From DATDAW01 sp036524675 (GTDB lineage: Bacteria > Verrucomicrobiota > Verrucomicrobiia > Chthoniobacterales > DASVRZ01), in the NCBI GenBank assembly GCA_036524675.1, contig DATDBU010000032.1, positions 1 to 46,315 on the forward strand: 46,315 bases of DNA, in the 5' to 3' direction. Position numbers and translations under genes: made by a program. Each line of letters opens with the position of its first letter. Position 1 is the stretch's first letter. Of this stretch, positions 17,521 through 25,956 are shown piece by piece. Under the pieces are notes generated by a model. It did not search any database. It had not been told where the DNA came from and worked only from the letters and a program-made list of their open reading frames with translations.

Positions 17521-18081
17521 TTACCCATCGTTGGCGGATTTCGGAGCTGCACGTGACGGCAACGGGAAGCGGAAACTCTGTGCAAACTCACGAAAACGAA
17601 CCGCTTCTGCCGCGACAGTAGCCTTGCTTCCAGTCAACTTTACAAACCAGCTTTGATCGGGCCGCAAAAAAATCGCGCCGAGCATGGCGTGATCCTGTCC
17701 CGGCTCGGAGAATTCCACGATTTGCAGCGGCTGTCCTGCCACGTCCTGGGTCTCGATTCCCGTCGTATCCGCAACGGGCTCAAGTTTCATCTGGCCGCGC
17801 CAACGGTTCACATTCGCAAGAAGTCCACCCGCTTCACCGGGAAATGTGACCACCGACACATCCAGCTCTTTTGCATCTCCGCGGCCGCTCGAAAAGGACG
17901 CGACACGCATTCCCGTCGGCGGCAATTCCTGCCACCCCGAGGGAACCACCCATTGAGGCTTGGCGCTCACGACAGGAGCCGACGTTCCGGTTTCCTTTGG
18001 GATATCGTAAACCTTAATCTCCCGATCTTCGCATCCCGCGAGAGTCAACGCTGCCACCGCAAAAATCAGCCGGGTTTTCAC
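17521..18081 (-). CDS. Predicted lipoprotein of unknown function in respiratory cluster
   Basis: The chosen GTG at 18081 overlaps the stop of the preceding DUF420 gene and gives 186 residues; longer in-frame extensions run through that gene and are discarded. The N-terminus MKTRLIFAVAALTLAGCEDR is a lipoprotein signal peptide with a lipobox ending in Cys17. The mature part, with VPSGWQELPPTGMRVASFSS, LDVSVVTFPGEAGGLLANVN and FVKLTGSKATV, looks like a single globular periplasmic domain with no cysteine pair or heme site. It is translationally coupled to the oxidase assembly genes and precedes resB, so a role in oxidase or cytochrome c assembly is plausible. No family is recognised. Confidence 0.75.
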   Translation of the reverse strand: MKTRLIFAVAALTLAGCEDREIKVYDIPKETGTSAPVVSAKPQWVVPSGWQELPPTGMRVASFSSGRGDAKELDVSVVTFPGEAGGLLANVNRWRGQMKLEPVADTTGIETQDVAGQPLQIVEFSEPGQDHAMLGAIFLRPDQSWFVKLTGSKATVAAEAVRFREFAQSFRFPLPSRAAPKSANDG

Positions 18082-18542
18082 TGTTGAACGACTTTTTGCG
18101 CGCGCCGGTCCAGCACTTCCTGCGGTGGATACCATTGATACAACATCAGATAAACGATCACCCCGGTGATCGACACATAGAGCCAGACCGGCATCGTCCA
18201 ACGTCCGAGCCGCCGATGCCTGTCGAACCGCGCTCGCAACGCCGGAATCACCGTGAGCGTGACCAACACCGGAACGAAGCCCGCCAGCACCGTGTGCGTG
18301 ATCAGAATCACGAAATAGATGGGGCGCACAATTCCTGGCGCCGTGAATCGTATGCTGCCCGCATGATAATGGTACCACAGATAACACACGAGGAATGCGG
18401 TCGATGTTACCAATGCGGCAACCATGCACGCGATATGTTGTTTCTTTAGGTCGCGCCGAATGAAAAACCACCCCAGGGCTATGAGAACGGTGCTCAGTGC
18501 GTTCAGCGAAGCATTGACGACAGGAAGATCGTAAACGTCCAT
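18078..18542 (-). CDS. DUF420 family membrane protein, oxidase-associated
   Basis: The 154-residue protein has five hydrophobic segments and the DUF420 pattern, including LPVVNASLNALSTVLIALGW and a later HRRLGRWTMPVWLYVSITGV with conserved histidine and arginine. DUF420 proteins, which include CtaM of Firmicutes, are linked to heme-copper oxidase assembly. The ATG at 18542 gives the usual start MDVYDLP and lies 5 bp after the end of the SCO gene; an ATG at 18563 would overlap that gene. Its stop overlaps the lipoprotein start. Confidence 0.82.
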   Translation of the reverse strand: MDVYDLPVVNASLNALSTVLIALGWFFIRRDLKKQHIACMVAALVTSTAFLVCYLWYHYHAGSIRFTAPGIVRPIYFVILITHTVLAGFVPVLVTLTVIPALRARFDRHRRLGRWTMPVWLYVSITGVIVYLMLYQWYPPQEVLDRRAQKVVQQ

Positions 18543-18547
18543 TCGGG

Positions 18548-19168
18548 TTAATTCAGGAGCCAATGCCGGACCGATGCGGCGACCTGCTGGGCAACATCCG
18601 GCGCTTGTCCGTCAAAATACGCACGTACATTCCCTGAACGATCGACGACAGCGAGTTTTGTGCTGTGGATGAATTGGTCCTCAAGCTTGCCTTCACCGCC
18701 CGTATCCATGACAGAGAGCTGAAACCCATTCTGAGCCAAGTCGTAAATCGCCTTCTTGGGTCCCGTGAGGAATACCCAGTTGTCTGCAGCACCATATTTC
18801 TGCCCGTATTTAGCCAGGATTTCAGGCGTGTCCTGATCGGGATTTACCGTGAAAGAAACGAGCTCCACGTTTTTTGCTCCTGCAAGCGCATCCTGAATTT
18901 CCTTCATCTTGCGCGACATCTCCTGACAGGGACCGGGGCAAGTCGTAAAAATAAAATCCGCCACCCAGACTTTGCCGATCATACTGATTTTATCGACGGT
19001 TTTACCGGTATGCGCCGTAAGCGAAAAATCGGGTAAAGGTTTTTCGATACTGACCTGCAGCCCTTTAGTACGGGCATGATTGATTTCGTTAAAGCCAAGC
19101 GCGCCGACAAAACCGCCGACTGCGAGTGCGGCCAGGACAAAGAATATCCAATAGGGTCTGAGCTTCAT
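18548..19168 (-). CDS. sco: SCO1/SenC-type copper chaperone
   Basis: The 206-residue protein has one N-terminal membrane anchor (about 7-25) and a periplasmic thioredoxin-like domain. Copper ligands are Cys77 and Cys81 (FTTCPGPCQEM) and His168 (QFIHSTKLAVV). SCO proteins deliver copper to, or reduce, the CuA centre of oxidase subunit II, which is encoded upstream in the same cluster. The gene follows ctaB by 35 bp. Confidence 0.92.
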   Translation of the reverse strand: MKLRPYWIFFVLAALAVGGFVGALGFNEINHARTKGLQVSIEKPLPDFSLTAHTGKTVDKISMIGKVWVADFIFTTCPGPCQEMSRKMKEIQDALAGAKNVELVSFTVNPDQDTPEILAKYGQKYGAADNWVFLTGPKKAIYDLAQNGFQLSVMDTGGEGKLEDQFIHSTKLAVVDRSGNVRAYFDGQAPDVAQQVAASVRHWLLN

Positions 19169-19203
19169 TTCAATTTTGGATGTTCCGGGGACGAAATCCT
19201 ATT

Positions 19204-20124
19204 TCATTTCCGGGTGAATACCATTAACCCCAAAAGCAGCGGCAGGTAAGTGATCGATGCAAAGAAAAGTGCCCGGGCGCTGGGAATATCCCGTTTTTGG
19301 AGGAAGCGCCAGGCGTGCCAAGCGAAAGCGACGCCGAGGATTACCGACCCAACTGCGAACCACAAGTTATTGATTCCCAAGATATTGGGAAGGAGCGTCA
19401 CCCCCACGAGCGCGAGCGTATAGATGAAAGAGCGCGACGCCACCGCAAAGCCCGTCGAATCCCGGCCCGAAAGCATCACAAATCCGCCGCGAATGTAATC
19501 CTCTTTATACATCCATGAGATGGCGAGGAAGTGCGGGATCTGCCAGAGAAACAAAATGGCGAACAAAATCCCGGCGACCACATCGAAGCGCCCGGAGGCT
19601 GCAACGTAACCAATCATGGGTGGCAACGCACCAGGGATCGCACCGACCAAAGTATTGATGGTGCTGATCTTTTTAAGCGGGGTGTAAATCAGGACGTAGA
19701 GCAAAATCGTAGCCGCCGCGAGCGCCGTGGCGGCCGAATTGACTGTCGCGCCGAGCAGGACGACCCCGCCGATCGACAACACGAGGCCGATCCACAACGC
19801 GCGCATCGGCTGCAATTCGCCAGCTGGGAGCGGGCGGCTCTTGGTGCGCAGCATTTTGGAATCGGCGTCTCGTTCCCAGAGTTCGTTCAACGCGGCAGCG
19901 CCCGCAGCACACAAAGCAGTTCCAAGCATGCAGGCAATGAGCGTAAAGTAATTTTCCGGCTCCGAACCGACGCCCATCTGGAAGCCCACCAAAGTCGTAA
20001 TGAGCACGAGCGCGGTGAGCCGTGACTTTACCAATTCCAGAAAAATCTCGAGCCCAGACCGGCGGGTATCCGCACTCGGCGGAGCGGGTTCTGGGTTGGA
20101 AGGAAGTGCGACGACGGTTTTCAT
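19204..20124 (-). CDS. ctaB: Protoheme IX farnesyltransferase
   Basis: The 306-residue membrane enzyme attaches a farnesyl group to heme B to make heme O. The first prenyl-diphosphate-binding loop is ERDADSKMLRTKSRPLPAG and the second aspartate region is KEDYIRGGFVMLS. About nine membrane helices follow a soluble N-terminus of about 28 residues. The ATG overlaps the end of ctaA by 4 bp, so the two heme A synthesis genes are coupled. Confidence 0.93.
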   Translation of the reverse strand: MKTVVALPSNPEPAPPSADTRRSGLEIFLELVKSRLTALVLITTLVGFQMGVGSEPENYFTLIACMLGTALCAAGAAALNELWERDADSKMLRTKSRPLPAGELQPMRALWIGLVLSIGGVVLLGATVNSAATALAAATILLYVLIYTPLKKISTINTLVGAIPGALPPMIGYVAASGRFDVVAGILFAILFLWQIPHFLAISWMYKEDYIRGGFVMLSGRDSTGFAVASRSFIYTLALVGVTLLPNILGINNLWFAVGSVILGVAFAWHAWRFLQKRDIPSARALFFASITYLPLLLGLMVFTRK

Positions 20125-21146
20125 CGAGCCAACTCCGATAAGGACCTCGAGATAACGGGTTTCGCGGGAATTCCTTCGAATTCACGTTTCGAACGAAAAC
20201 AAATAATCGTAAACAATCCGCCCATCAGGAAGAGAACGGCGCCAATTGCAACGTGCGCTGTCGCAATGTCGGCAGCCTTGTTACTCCATATCGTCCAGGC
20301 GCCCAGTGCGATCTGCACCAGGACGAGACTGCTCCAAACGAGTGTCCAGCGGCCCAACACACTTCCGGATTTCGCCAGCCGGATGGAAAACCACGGGATC
20401 GCCACAGCAAGAAAATAAGCGATGAGACGATGAACGAATTGCAACGCGATCAGAGGCGCAGAGGTCGGAGCCTGGCCGGCAGCGACGCGGTCCGCATTAA
20501 TCTTTGAGATGCTGTCCGCATCCAAAGGCGGAATGACGCGCCCATACGTGGCAGGGAAATCCGGTATCGACAGGCCAGCGTGTTGATGCCGCATCGACGC
20601 GGCGATGGCAAGCTGGAGAAAGATCAACACTGCCAGAAACAATGCCGCTTTTGAAAAGTGCCGCGCCGGATCATTCGCCAATTTTGCTTTTTTCCACCAA
20701 GGCGACAATGCCAGCGAAATGAATGCGCAGAAGAGGAGGAAACTCTGGGCCAGGCACGCGTGAAAAATGCCGATTTGCTGCTCGATCAACGTCACGCGCA
20801 ATCCTCCAAGAACCCCCTGCAAAATCACCGCAAGGAGCGCGATAACCCCGCACCATTTCAACCACTTACGTTTTTCCGCGATCCACAGCCATACGCAGAG
20901 ACCGATGGTGAGGAATCCGACCGTCGAAGCGATCAGCCGGTGCGTGTGTTCATGAAAAATCCCACCCTGCCAGAGGTGAATCGGGAACAGAAACATGTTG
21001 TATCCGTAGGTCGTTGGCCAGTCCGGAACCGCCATTCCGACACCTTTGCTCGTCACGAGTCCGCCGGAGCAGATGAGGATCAAGACGGCGACGACGAGGA
21101 ATTGGCTGAAACGGTGTAGTAGTAATTTGCTCACGATTTTGGGCAA
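20121..21146 (-). CDS. ctaA: Heme A synthase, COX15/CtaA family
   Basis: The 341-residue protein has eight membrane helices and conserved heme-binding histidines in IFHEHTHRLIAS, IGIFHACLAQ, LQFVHRLIAYFLAV and ATAHVAIGAVLF. It oxidises the C8 methyl of heme O to give heme A. The frame opens with TTG at 21146; a GTG at 21134 giving MSKLLLHRFSQF is an equally good start. The segment QHAGLSIPDFPATYGRVIPP is typical of the COX15 type found in Bacteroidota, Verrucomicrobiota and Proteobacteria. Confidence 0.92.
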   Translation of the reverse strand: MPKIVSKLLLHRFSQFLVVAVLILICSGGLVTSKGVGMAVPDWPTTYGYNMFLFPIHLWQGGIFHEHTHRLIASTVGFLTIGLCVWLWIAEKRKWLKWCGVIALLAVILQGVLGGLRVTLIEQQIGIFHACLAQSFLLFCAFISLALSPWWKKAKLANDPARHFSKAALFLAVLIFLQLAIAASMRHQHAGLSIPDFPATYGRVIPPLDADSISKINADRVAAGQAPTSAPLIALQFVHRLIAYFLAVAIPWFSIRLAKSGSVLGRWTLVWSSLVLVQIALGAWTIWSNKAADIATAHVAIGAVLFLMGGLFTIICFRSKREFEGIPAKPVISRSLSELAR

Positions 21147-21198
21147 CCGGCCCTGATGGGACGAGCCGGTCAGGCCGGGAGAAGCGGCCTCGAATTTA

Positions 21199-22008
21199 TT
21201 AGAGGGAATGGCCGCCGTCCAGTCCCGCTGTTGCTGCCGCCGTTTTTGGTGCCGCAGCAGGCGCTGCCGGTGCGGAGCCCTTGACCCAGGCGTTGAAGTC
21301 TGCGGCCGGTTCGATGGTAACCGTGGCCTTCATCGAGTAATGCCCATTTCCGCAAAGCTGCCCGCAAATAATCTCAAAATCTCCCAGCTTATTCGGGGTG
21401 AACCAGATCGGTACGAGCGATCCGGGAATGGCGTCATGGGCAATGCGGAAGTTCGCGAATGAGGCGTTGTGGATCACGTCCTTGGAAGTCAATTCGATGA
21501 TCACAGCGCGATTCACTGGAAGACGCATCGCGCCGGCTAAAACCCGGTCGTCTTTTGCAGCCTGATCGTTTTTGTCCAGACCGACGGGATTCGAACCGCT
21601 CACAAACTCGTTGCTGCGCTTGCCAAAAACGCCGTCCGGACCTGGATACCAAAAATTCCACAAAAATTGCTGACCATACGCACGGACATGAACGGCGCCT
21701 TCACCGGGGAATTCGTTGACGCGCGCAGACCAAATTGGCAGTGCAAATCCCAGCAGGAGAACGGCCTCGATCATCACCACGCCCACTTCGACGTGGGTGG
21801 AAACCTTCGTTTTGACTCCGTGATAGGACGCTTTCGGATTCTTCGACTTCCGGAACCGCCACAGGGCATAGACAAAATAGGTGAACCACCCAACGAACAA
21901 CACGAGCATGAACCAATGCGCGAATTCGAGCATGTTATCCACCAGCGGCGCATGTTCAGAGGCCGCAGGCGGAATTCCAAGAAGTTCGTTTATGAGGGCG
22001 AGTTGCAT
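21199..22008 (-). CDS. coxB: Cytochrome c oxidase subunit II
   Basis: The 269-residue subunit has two membrane helices (about 28-50 and 75-93) and a periplasmic cupredoxin domain. The CuA site is present: the upstream histidine in SKDVIHNASFANF and the C-terminal ligands in ICGQLCGNGHYSMKA (two Cys, His, Met), with Gln in place of the more common Glu. It receives electrons from cytochrome c. No fused cytochrome c domain follows; the tail is an Ala/Pro-rich stretch. Unusually it is encoded after subunits I, III and IV. Confidence 0.94.
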   Translation of the reverse strand: MQLALINELLGIPPAASEHAPLVDNMLEFAHWFMLVLFVGWFTYFVYALWRFRKSKNPKASYHGVKTKVSTHVEVGVVMIEAVLLLGFALPIWSARVNEFPGEGAVHVRAYGQQFLWNFWYPGPDGVFGKRSNEFVSGSNPVGLDKNDQAAKDDRVLAGAMRLPVNRAVIIELTSKDVIHNASFANFRIAHDAIPGSLVPIWFTPNKLGDFEIICGQLCGNGHYSMKATVTIEPAADFNAWVKGSAPAAPAAAPKTAAATAGLDGGHSL

Positions 22009-22025
22009 GGAGGGATTCGGAAAAT

Positions 22026-22337
22026 TCAGGATATAACCTGTTCTGCCTCAACAGGCTGCGTTGTCTTTTCATCAACCCACTCGCTTTCGACGGGCATTTC
22101 TTTTTGCCGGACTGCGAGATACATGAAAAATGCAGCGATCCCGCAAAGGACAATGCCAACGGTGCCGAGAAGAAAAAGAATAGCCAGAGTCATGCCGCGC
22201 GTCTCAGCTGAGTCTGGAGCGGAAAAACAAACCGGACAGGCTTCGGCAACGGTGACGGTCGCCAGGAATAACGAGCAAAAAATAACGAACGACGAATTGT
22301 TACGAAGAAAAGTCGGGATGGTTTGCAGGTTTTTCAT
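22026..22337 (-). CDS. Small secreted or membrane protein with CPVC motif, function unknown
   Basis: The ATG at 22337 gives 103 residues. A GTG at 22364 overlapping the previous stop would add 9 residues before the signal sequence. The N-terminus (MKNLQTIPTFLRNNSSFVIF onwards) is a signal peptide or first helix ending in VAEA, followed at once by CPVCFSAPDSAETRG. A single strong membrane helix and a charged tail come next. The CxxC directly after the signal puts two cysteines at the outer membrane face, suitable for metal or thiol chemistry. I do not recognise a named family. The position between subunits IV and II suggests a role in oxidase assembly or copper loading. Confidence 0.7.
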   Translation of the reverse strand: MKNLQTIPTFLRNNSSFVIFCSLFLATVTVAEACPVCFSAPDSAETRGMTLAILFLLGTVGIVLCGIAAFFMYLAVRQKEMPVESEWVDEKTTQPVEAEQVIS

Positions 22338-22360
22338 TTCGTCATTCGCCCATTGCGTCG

Positions 22361-22564
22361 TCACACAATGATTCGTTTGGATTTTCTAAAGAACCAGACG
22401 CCATACCCAGTGAGAGCCAGGGCGACGATCCCGAATGCCACGCCGAAAATTAGCGACGCGACCTCATCGCTTTGCCGGTAGGAAGAAATGCCGAACCACG
22501 CACAGCCTGCGCTTAGCAGGATTGCCACGACGATGAATACGAAATGAAAAGCTTTGAGTGACAT
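22361..22564 (-). CDS. Small two-helix membrane protein, function unknown
   Basis: This 67-residue protein has two predicted membrane helices (about 5-27 and 38-58) and ends with RKSKRIIV, a positively charged tail likely in the cytoplasm. It lies 9 bp after the subunit IV gene and its stop overlaps the GTG of the next frame. I recognise no family; it could be a small oxidase subunit or assembly factor. Conserved operon position would be the main argument for a role in the oxidase. Confidence 0.7.
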   Translation of the reverse strand: MSLKAFHFVFIVVAILLSAGCAWFGISSYRQSDEVASLIFGVAFGIVALALTGYGVWFFRKSKRIIV

Positions 22565-22573
22565 TCTTTCGTT

Positions 22574-22915
22574 TCAGTGCGGCAAATGGATTCTGTCCGA
22601 ATAAGCCAGAAGAGTGACGAGGAACATATCGAGCAGGAACAACACGGAAAAAAACACGGCGCGGCGAATGTGTGACTGCTCGGCATTGAGATGCATCGCG
22701 TAGACGGCTACGGCGACGATGTTCAAGCCCACGACGAGCATGGAAAGAAGCACATTTCCTTTCGTCATGTAGGCAACCGCAACTGTCAAAACCGTGAGCA
22801 CGAAGGAAATCGCAGCAACGGTCTTCGATATACGGACGTATTTGGCGACCTTCGCGGCTTCCGCGGCCGGGATTTCGTTGGGTGCCGGAGTGGTCTGTGC
22901 GGGGGAATCACTCAT
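22574..22915 (-). CDS. Cytochrome c oxidase subunit IV (prokaryotic type)
   Basis: The 113-residue protein has three membrane helices after a 25-residue Pro/Ala-rich cytoplasmic leader. The pattern, with MLVVGLNIVAVAVYAMHLNA and FFSVLFLLDMFLVTLLAYSD, is that of the bacterial COX4/CyoD-like subunit, an accessory subunit of heme-copper oxidases. It starts 12 bp after the subunit III gene. Confidence 0.82.
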   Translation of the reverse strand: MSDSPAQTTPAPNEIPAAEAAKVAKYVRISKTVAAISFVLTVLTVAVAYMTKGNVLLSMLVVGLNIVAVAVYAMHLNAEQSHIRRAVFFSVLFLLDMFLVTLLAYSDRIHLPH

Positions 22916-22927
22916 GACTGATTAACC

Positions 22928-23938
22928 TTACAGCAAATAAAACAGTGGAAACGCCAAAATCCAGACGAGGTCCACAAAATGCCAGTAAAGACCGGCACAT
23001 TCGACGCGGTTGGCGAGATGTTCAGGGTTGCGTTTGTAAAGAGCCGAACCTGGCCCCAAAAAATACAGGAAAACGACTACGCCCCCGACGATATGCAGCG
23101 CGTGCAGGCCAGTAATGGTGAAATAAACGGAGAAAAACGAGCTGTGCTCGGGGGTAAACATGCCCGCCCAACGGATGTCCGCTTTGTCGATTTTAGCTTC
23201 CTTGTCCGAGAGTTTTGCCGGCCAGAGACTCGGGCTGTCATACACCGGGTTTGTCGGATCGGCGTTTACGGCGTCCAGCTTAACTTCGTATTCTGCTTTT
23301 GAGCCTTTCAGGGAATCCAGTTCCTTCTGGATTTTTGACGTATACTCTTTGCCTTCAATCACATACACGCCGTGCTCTTCCTTGAGGTCGTGCTTTTTGA
23401 TGAAGGCCTCGAACTTCGGCTTATCCGCGGTCCCCGCTTCCAGATGGATCGAATGCAAGTGCCCCGTGATTTCCACCCGCCGCGACAACCCCTTCGACGC
23501 AAGATAGTTGTTCCCCAGATACGGCTCATATTTCGCGAGCGCCTCCGGTTTAATGTAGGCGCCGAAGTGCCCGAATTTCTGGGGATACTCGTAGATGAGT
23601 TTGATCCCCAAAAAGACCAAGGCCAGCCCAATCGTCGTGGCCATCCAACGTCGATATTTGGAAAACTGGCGCATCTTCAGCGCCGCCCATGCCATAACGA
23701 CCGTGACGGATGAGAGGATCAAAATCGCCGTGTTCAACGTCCCAACCGGCACGTTGAGGAGTCCATGCGGCCACAGCCCCGGCCCAGCGCCCATTCGCAG
23801 AAAAAGGTAGCTCGAAAATAGTCCGCCGAAGAGCATCGCCTCCGAAGCTAGGAAAAGCCAGATGCCGATTTTCGCGCTATAGAGCCCCGTGTCGGGCCGC
23901 GCAGTCACTGTGTAAGGAATTTCGACTTCAGCGCTCAT
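22928..23938 (-). CDS. coxC: Cytochrome c oxidase subunit III with large insertion
   Basis: The 336-residue protein has the subunit III helices (about 22-48, 66-88, 97-117, 267-292 and the last near 310-335) and typical motifs such as IGIWLFLASEAMLFGGLF, ITGLHALHIVGG and GLYWHFVDLVWI. Between the third and fourth helices, about 140 hydrophilic residues (roughly 122-262) are inserted, rich in Lys, Glu and Tyr, where ordinary subunits have a short loop. The insertion stays in frame and shows no sign of decay. Subunit III stabilises the catalytic core. Confidence 0.92.
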   Translation of the reverse strand: MSAEVEIPYTVTARPDTGLYSAKIGIWLFLASEAMLFGGLFSSYLFLRMGAGPGLWPHGLLNVPVGTLNTAILILSSVTVVMAWAALKMRQFSKYRRWMATTIGLALVFLGIKLIYEYPQKFGHFGAYIKPEALAKYEPYLGNNYLASKGLSRRVEITGHLHSIHLEAGTADKPKFEAFIKKHDLKEEHGVYVIEGKEYTSKIQKELDSLKGSKAEYEVKLDAVNADPTNPVYDSPSLWPAKLSDKEAKIDKADIRWAGMFTPEHSSFFSVYFTITGLHALHIVGGVVVFLYFLGPGSALYKRNPEHLANRVECAGLYWHFVDLVWILAFPLFYLL

Positions 23939-24000
23939 AGCTCAAAACCCATTTCTGCATTCTGATTTCTGCCTTCTTCCTTCTGAATTCTGCCTTCTCT
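23939..24000. repeat. Imperfect simple repeat of TTCTGAATTCTGCCTTC type between coxA and coxC
   Basis: The 62-bp gap consists almost wholly of imperfect copies of a pyrimidine-rich word (TTCTGCATTCTGATTTCTGC, then CTTCTTCCTTCTGAATTCTG). A similar word, TTCTGAATTCTAAACTCTGA, occurs at 11941-11960 after the rnpB terminator. Confidence 0.6.
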
Positions 24001-25881
24001 TCACGCCTTCGCCTCCCATTGCGGTGAATAGTCGCGCGCCGCGCCAGGAACACTGTATTCGTTAGGTCCGCGATAAACCGTGACCGGCCCCGTGAAATTT
24101 CCGTGTCCCGGAGGCGTCGGCGTATTCCACTCCAATGTCGTGGCATGCCACGGATTGTCGCTCGCCTTCGGCCCCTTGAATGCGCTGTAGATGAAATTGA
24201 TGATGAACGGGATCTGGAACAGCAGCAGCCCAAACGCGGACCACGAGATCACGACGTTGTAGTGCAAGAGCGGTTTTGCCAGCTCGTATGTAGCGCCACC
24301 GTCGTACCAACGCCGATGCATGCCACCCATGCCTTGCAGGAACATCGGCATGAAAATCCCGTTCATGCATATGAACGATCCGAAGAAATGCACCCTGCCC
24401 CAAAAGTCGTTCAGCTTCCGCCCAACCGCCTTCGGGAACCAATAATAAACCCCGGCAAATAGCGCGAAAATCGTTCCCGGTGCCACGACATAGTGGAAGT
24501 GGCTGATCACATAATACGTATCGTGCAGTAGCAGCGAAATGGAATTGAACGCCAGGGGAATACCCGTCAATCCGCCAATGCCGAACATGGGCAAAAACGC
24601 CACCGCAAACAACATCGGCACCGTAAACCGGATCGATCCACCCCAGAGCGAAATCAGGAGCGCCGTCACGATGACGACTGACGGAATGGAAATGAGCACC
24701 GTCGTTGTTTGGAAAAACGCGGCAATTTTTATACCCATGCCGGTGAGATACATGTGATGGGCCCAAACCATGAACGACAGCACGCCAACGGCAGCCGCAG
24801 AAAAAACCAGCGATTTGTAGCTCCAAAGCGGCTTGCGAGTGTTGTTTGCAATGATTTCCGCCACGATTCCAATCGCCGGAAGGATAAGCACATAGACCTC
24901 CGGGTGCGCGAGGAACCAAAACAAATGCTGCCAGAGAAGCACGCTGCCACCACCACCTTTTTCCAAAGGCAAGCCGCTTACAATCAACCCTTCGGGAGAA
25001 AAGAAGCTCGTGTTAAACACGCGATCCATGAATTGCATGATCGCCGCCGACTCCAGCGGCGGGAACGCCAGCAGCAACAAATACGCGGTGATAAACTGTA
25101 CCCAAACGAGCACCGGCAAACGCATCCACGTCATCCCCGGCGCACGCAGCTGAACCACCGTCACAATAATGTTCACCGATCCAAGCAGCGACGATGTGAT
25201 CATGAACACCATCGACAAAATCCACCACGTCTGTCCCGTGAACAAAATCGGCCAAGCATCGGGAATGCCCAATGTTCCCGGTTGATCCGCGATACTGGCG
25301 AGCGGTGAATAGGACGTCCACCCGCTTTTCGCCGCTCCGCCTGGGAGCAGGAAGCTGGAAATCATCATCACGCTGCCCAGAAAATTCGTCCAATAGCTCA
25401 TCATGTTGAGCTTCGGAAAACTCATATCCGGGGCACCGATCATGAGCGGCACGAGATAATTGCCAAACGCGCCAAATGCCACAGGCACCACACCGAGGAA
25501 CACCATGAGAGTGCCGTGCATGGCCCCGAGCGAATTGTAAAAATCCGGCTTCATCGCCCCGTCGGGCGTGATAAACGCCTCGCCGATTCGGATGCCGTGA
25601 AGCAGTTTCCCGATCACCGGTATTGGCTGCCCTGGATACGCCAGTTGCCAGCGCATCAACAGCATCATCGAAAAACCCACCAGCAGGAACACAAGTCCCG
25701 TGACGAGGTATTGAATGCCAATAACCTTGTGATCGACGGAGAAAATATATTTTCTCCAAAAACTCAGCTCGTCATGGGCATGACCGGCGTGCGCTCCGTG
25801 TTCAGCAGGAGCATGATGTCTTCCGGTTACAGCCGGAGCCGCACCGCCAGCAAAAGAGGCGTCATCCGCGGGATTCGTCAT
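24001..25881 (-). CDS. coxA: Cytochrome c oxidase subunit I
   Basis: The 626-residue catalytic subunit of an aa3-type oxidase has twelve expected membrane helices. Ligand motifs are present: WFLAHPEVYVLILPAIG with the CuB histidine, the cross-linked tyrosine and the Glu of A1-type oxidases, WAHHMYLTGM with the two CuB histidines, and ISHFHYVVAPG with the heme ligands. It reduces oxygen to water and pumps protons. The cytoplasmic N-terminus has a histidine-rich stretch (GRHHAPAEHGAHAGHAHDEL) before the first helix. It is the first gene of the minus-strand respiratory cluster. Confidence 0.96.
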   Translation of the reverse strand: MTNPADDASFAGGAAPAVTGRHHAPAEHGAHAGHAHDELSFWRKYIFSVDHKVIGIQYLVTGLVFLLVGFSMMLLMRWQLAYPGQPIPVIGKLLHGIRIGEAFITPDGAMKPDFYNSLGAMHGTLMVFLGVVPVAFGAFGNYLVPLMIGAPDMSFPKLNMMSYWTNFLGSVMMISSFLLPGGAAKSGWTSYSPLASIADQPGTLGIPDAWPILFTGQTWWILSMVFMITSSLLGSVNIIVTVVQLRAPGMTWMRLPVLVWVQFITAYLLLLAFPPLESAAIMQFMDRVFNTSFFSPEGLIVSGLPLEKGGGGSVLLWQHLFWFLAHPEVYVLILPAIGIVAEIIANNTRKPLWSYKSLVFSAAAVGVLSFMVWAHHMYLTGMGIKIAAFFQTTTVLISIPSVVIVTALLISLWGGSIRFTVPMLFAVAFLPMFGIGGLTGIPLAFNSISLLLHDTYYVISHFHYVVAPGTIFALFAGVYYWFPKAVGRKLNDFWGRVHFFGSFICMNGIFMPMFLQGMGGMHRRWYDGGATYELAKPLLHYNVVISWSAFGLLLFQIPFIINFIYSAFKGPKASDNPWHATTLEWNTPTPPGHGNFTGPVTVYRGPNEYSVPGAARDYSPQWEAKA

Positions 25882-25928
25882 AGGGTGGAACGGCGATCAA
25901 GAGGTATAAGAAACTAATCGCAGCCCCG

Positions 25929-25956
25929 AGAATACACAGCCACCCCGGAATAGCAA
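25929..25956 (-). promoter_or_regulatory. Candidate sigma-70-like promoter of the oxidase cluster
   Basis: On the minus strand TTGCTA (25951-25956) and TATTCT (25929-25934) are separated by 16 bp and lie about 50 bp upstream of the subunit I start. This is the best match by eye in the 164-bp gap; it is not proven. Confidence 0.35.

Noticed and set aside
17521..18471. 316-codon extension of the lipoprotein frame
   Set aside because: The added part runs through the DUF420 gene out of frame; the GTG at 18081 gives a proper lipoprotein signal.
21579..21602. tRNA T-arm-like sequence on the minus strand (GGTTCGAATCCCGTCGG)
   Set aside because: It lies inside the oxidase subunit II coding sequence (GSNPVG) and no acceptor or anticodon arm surrounds it.
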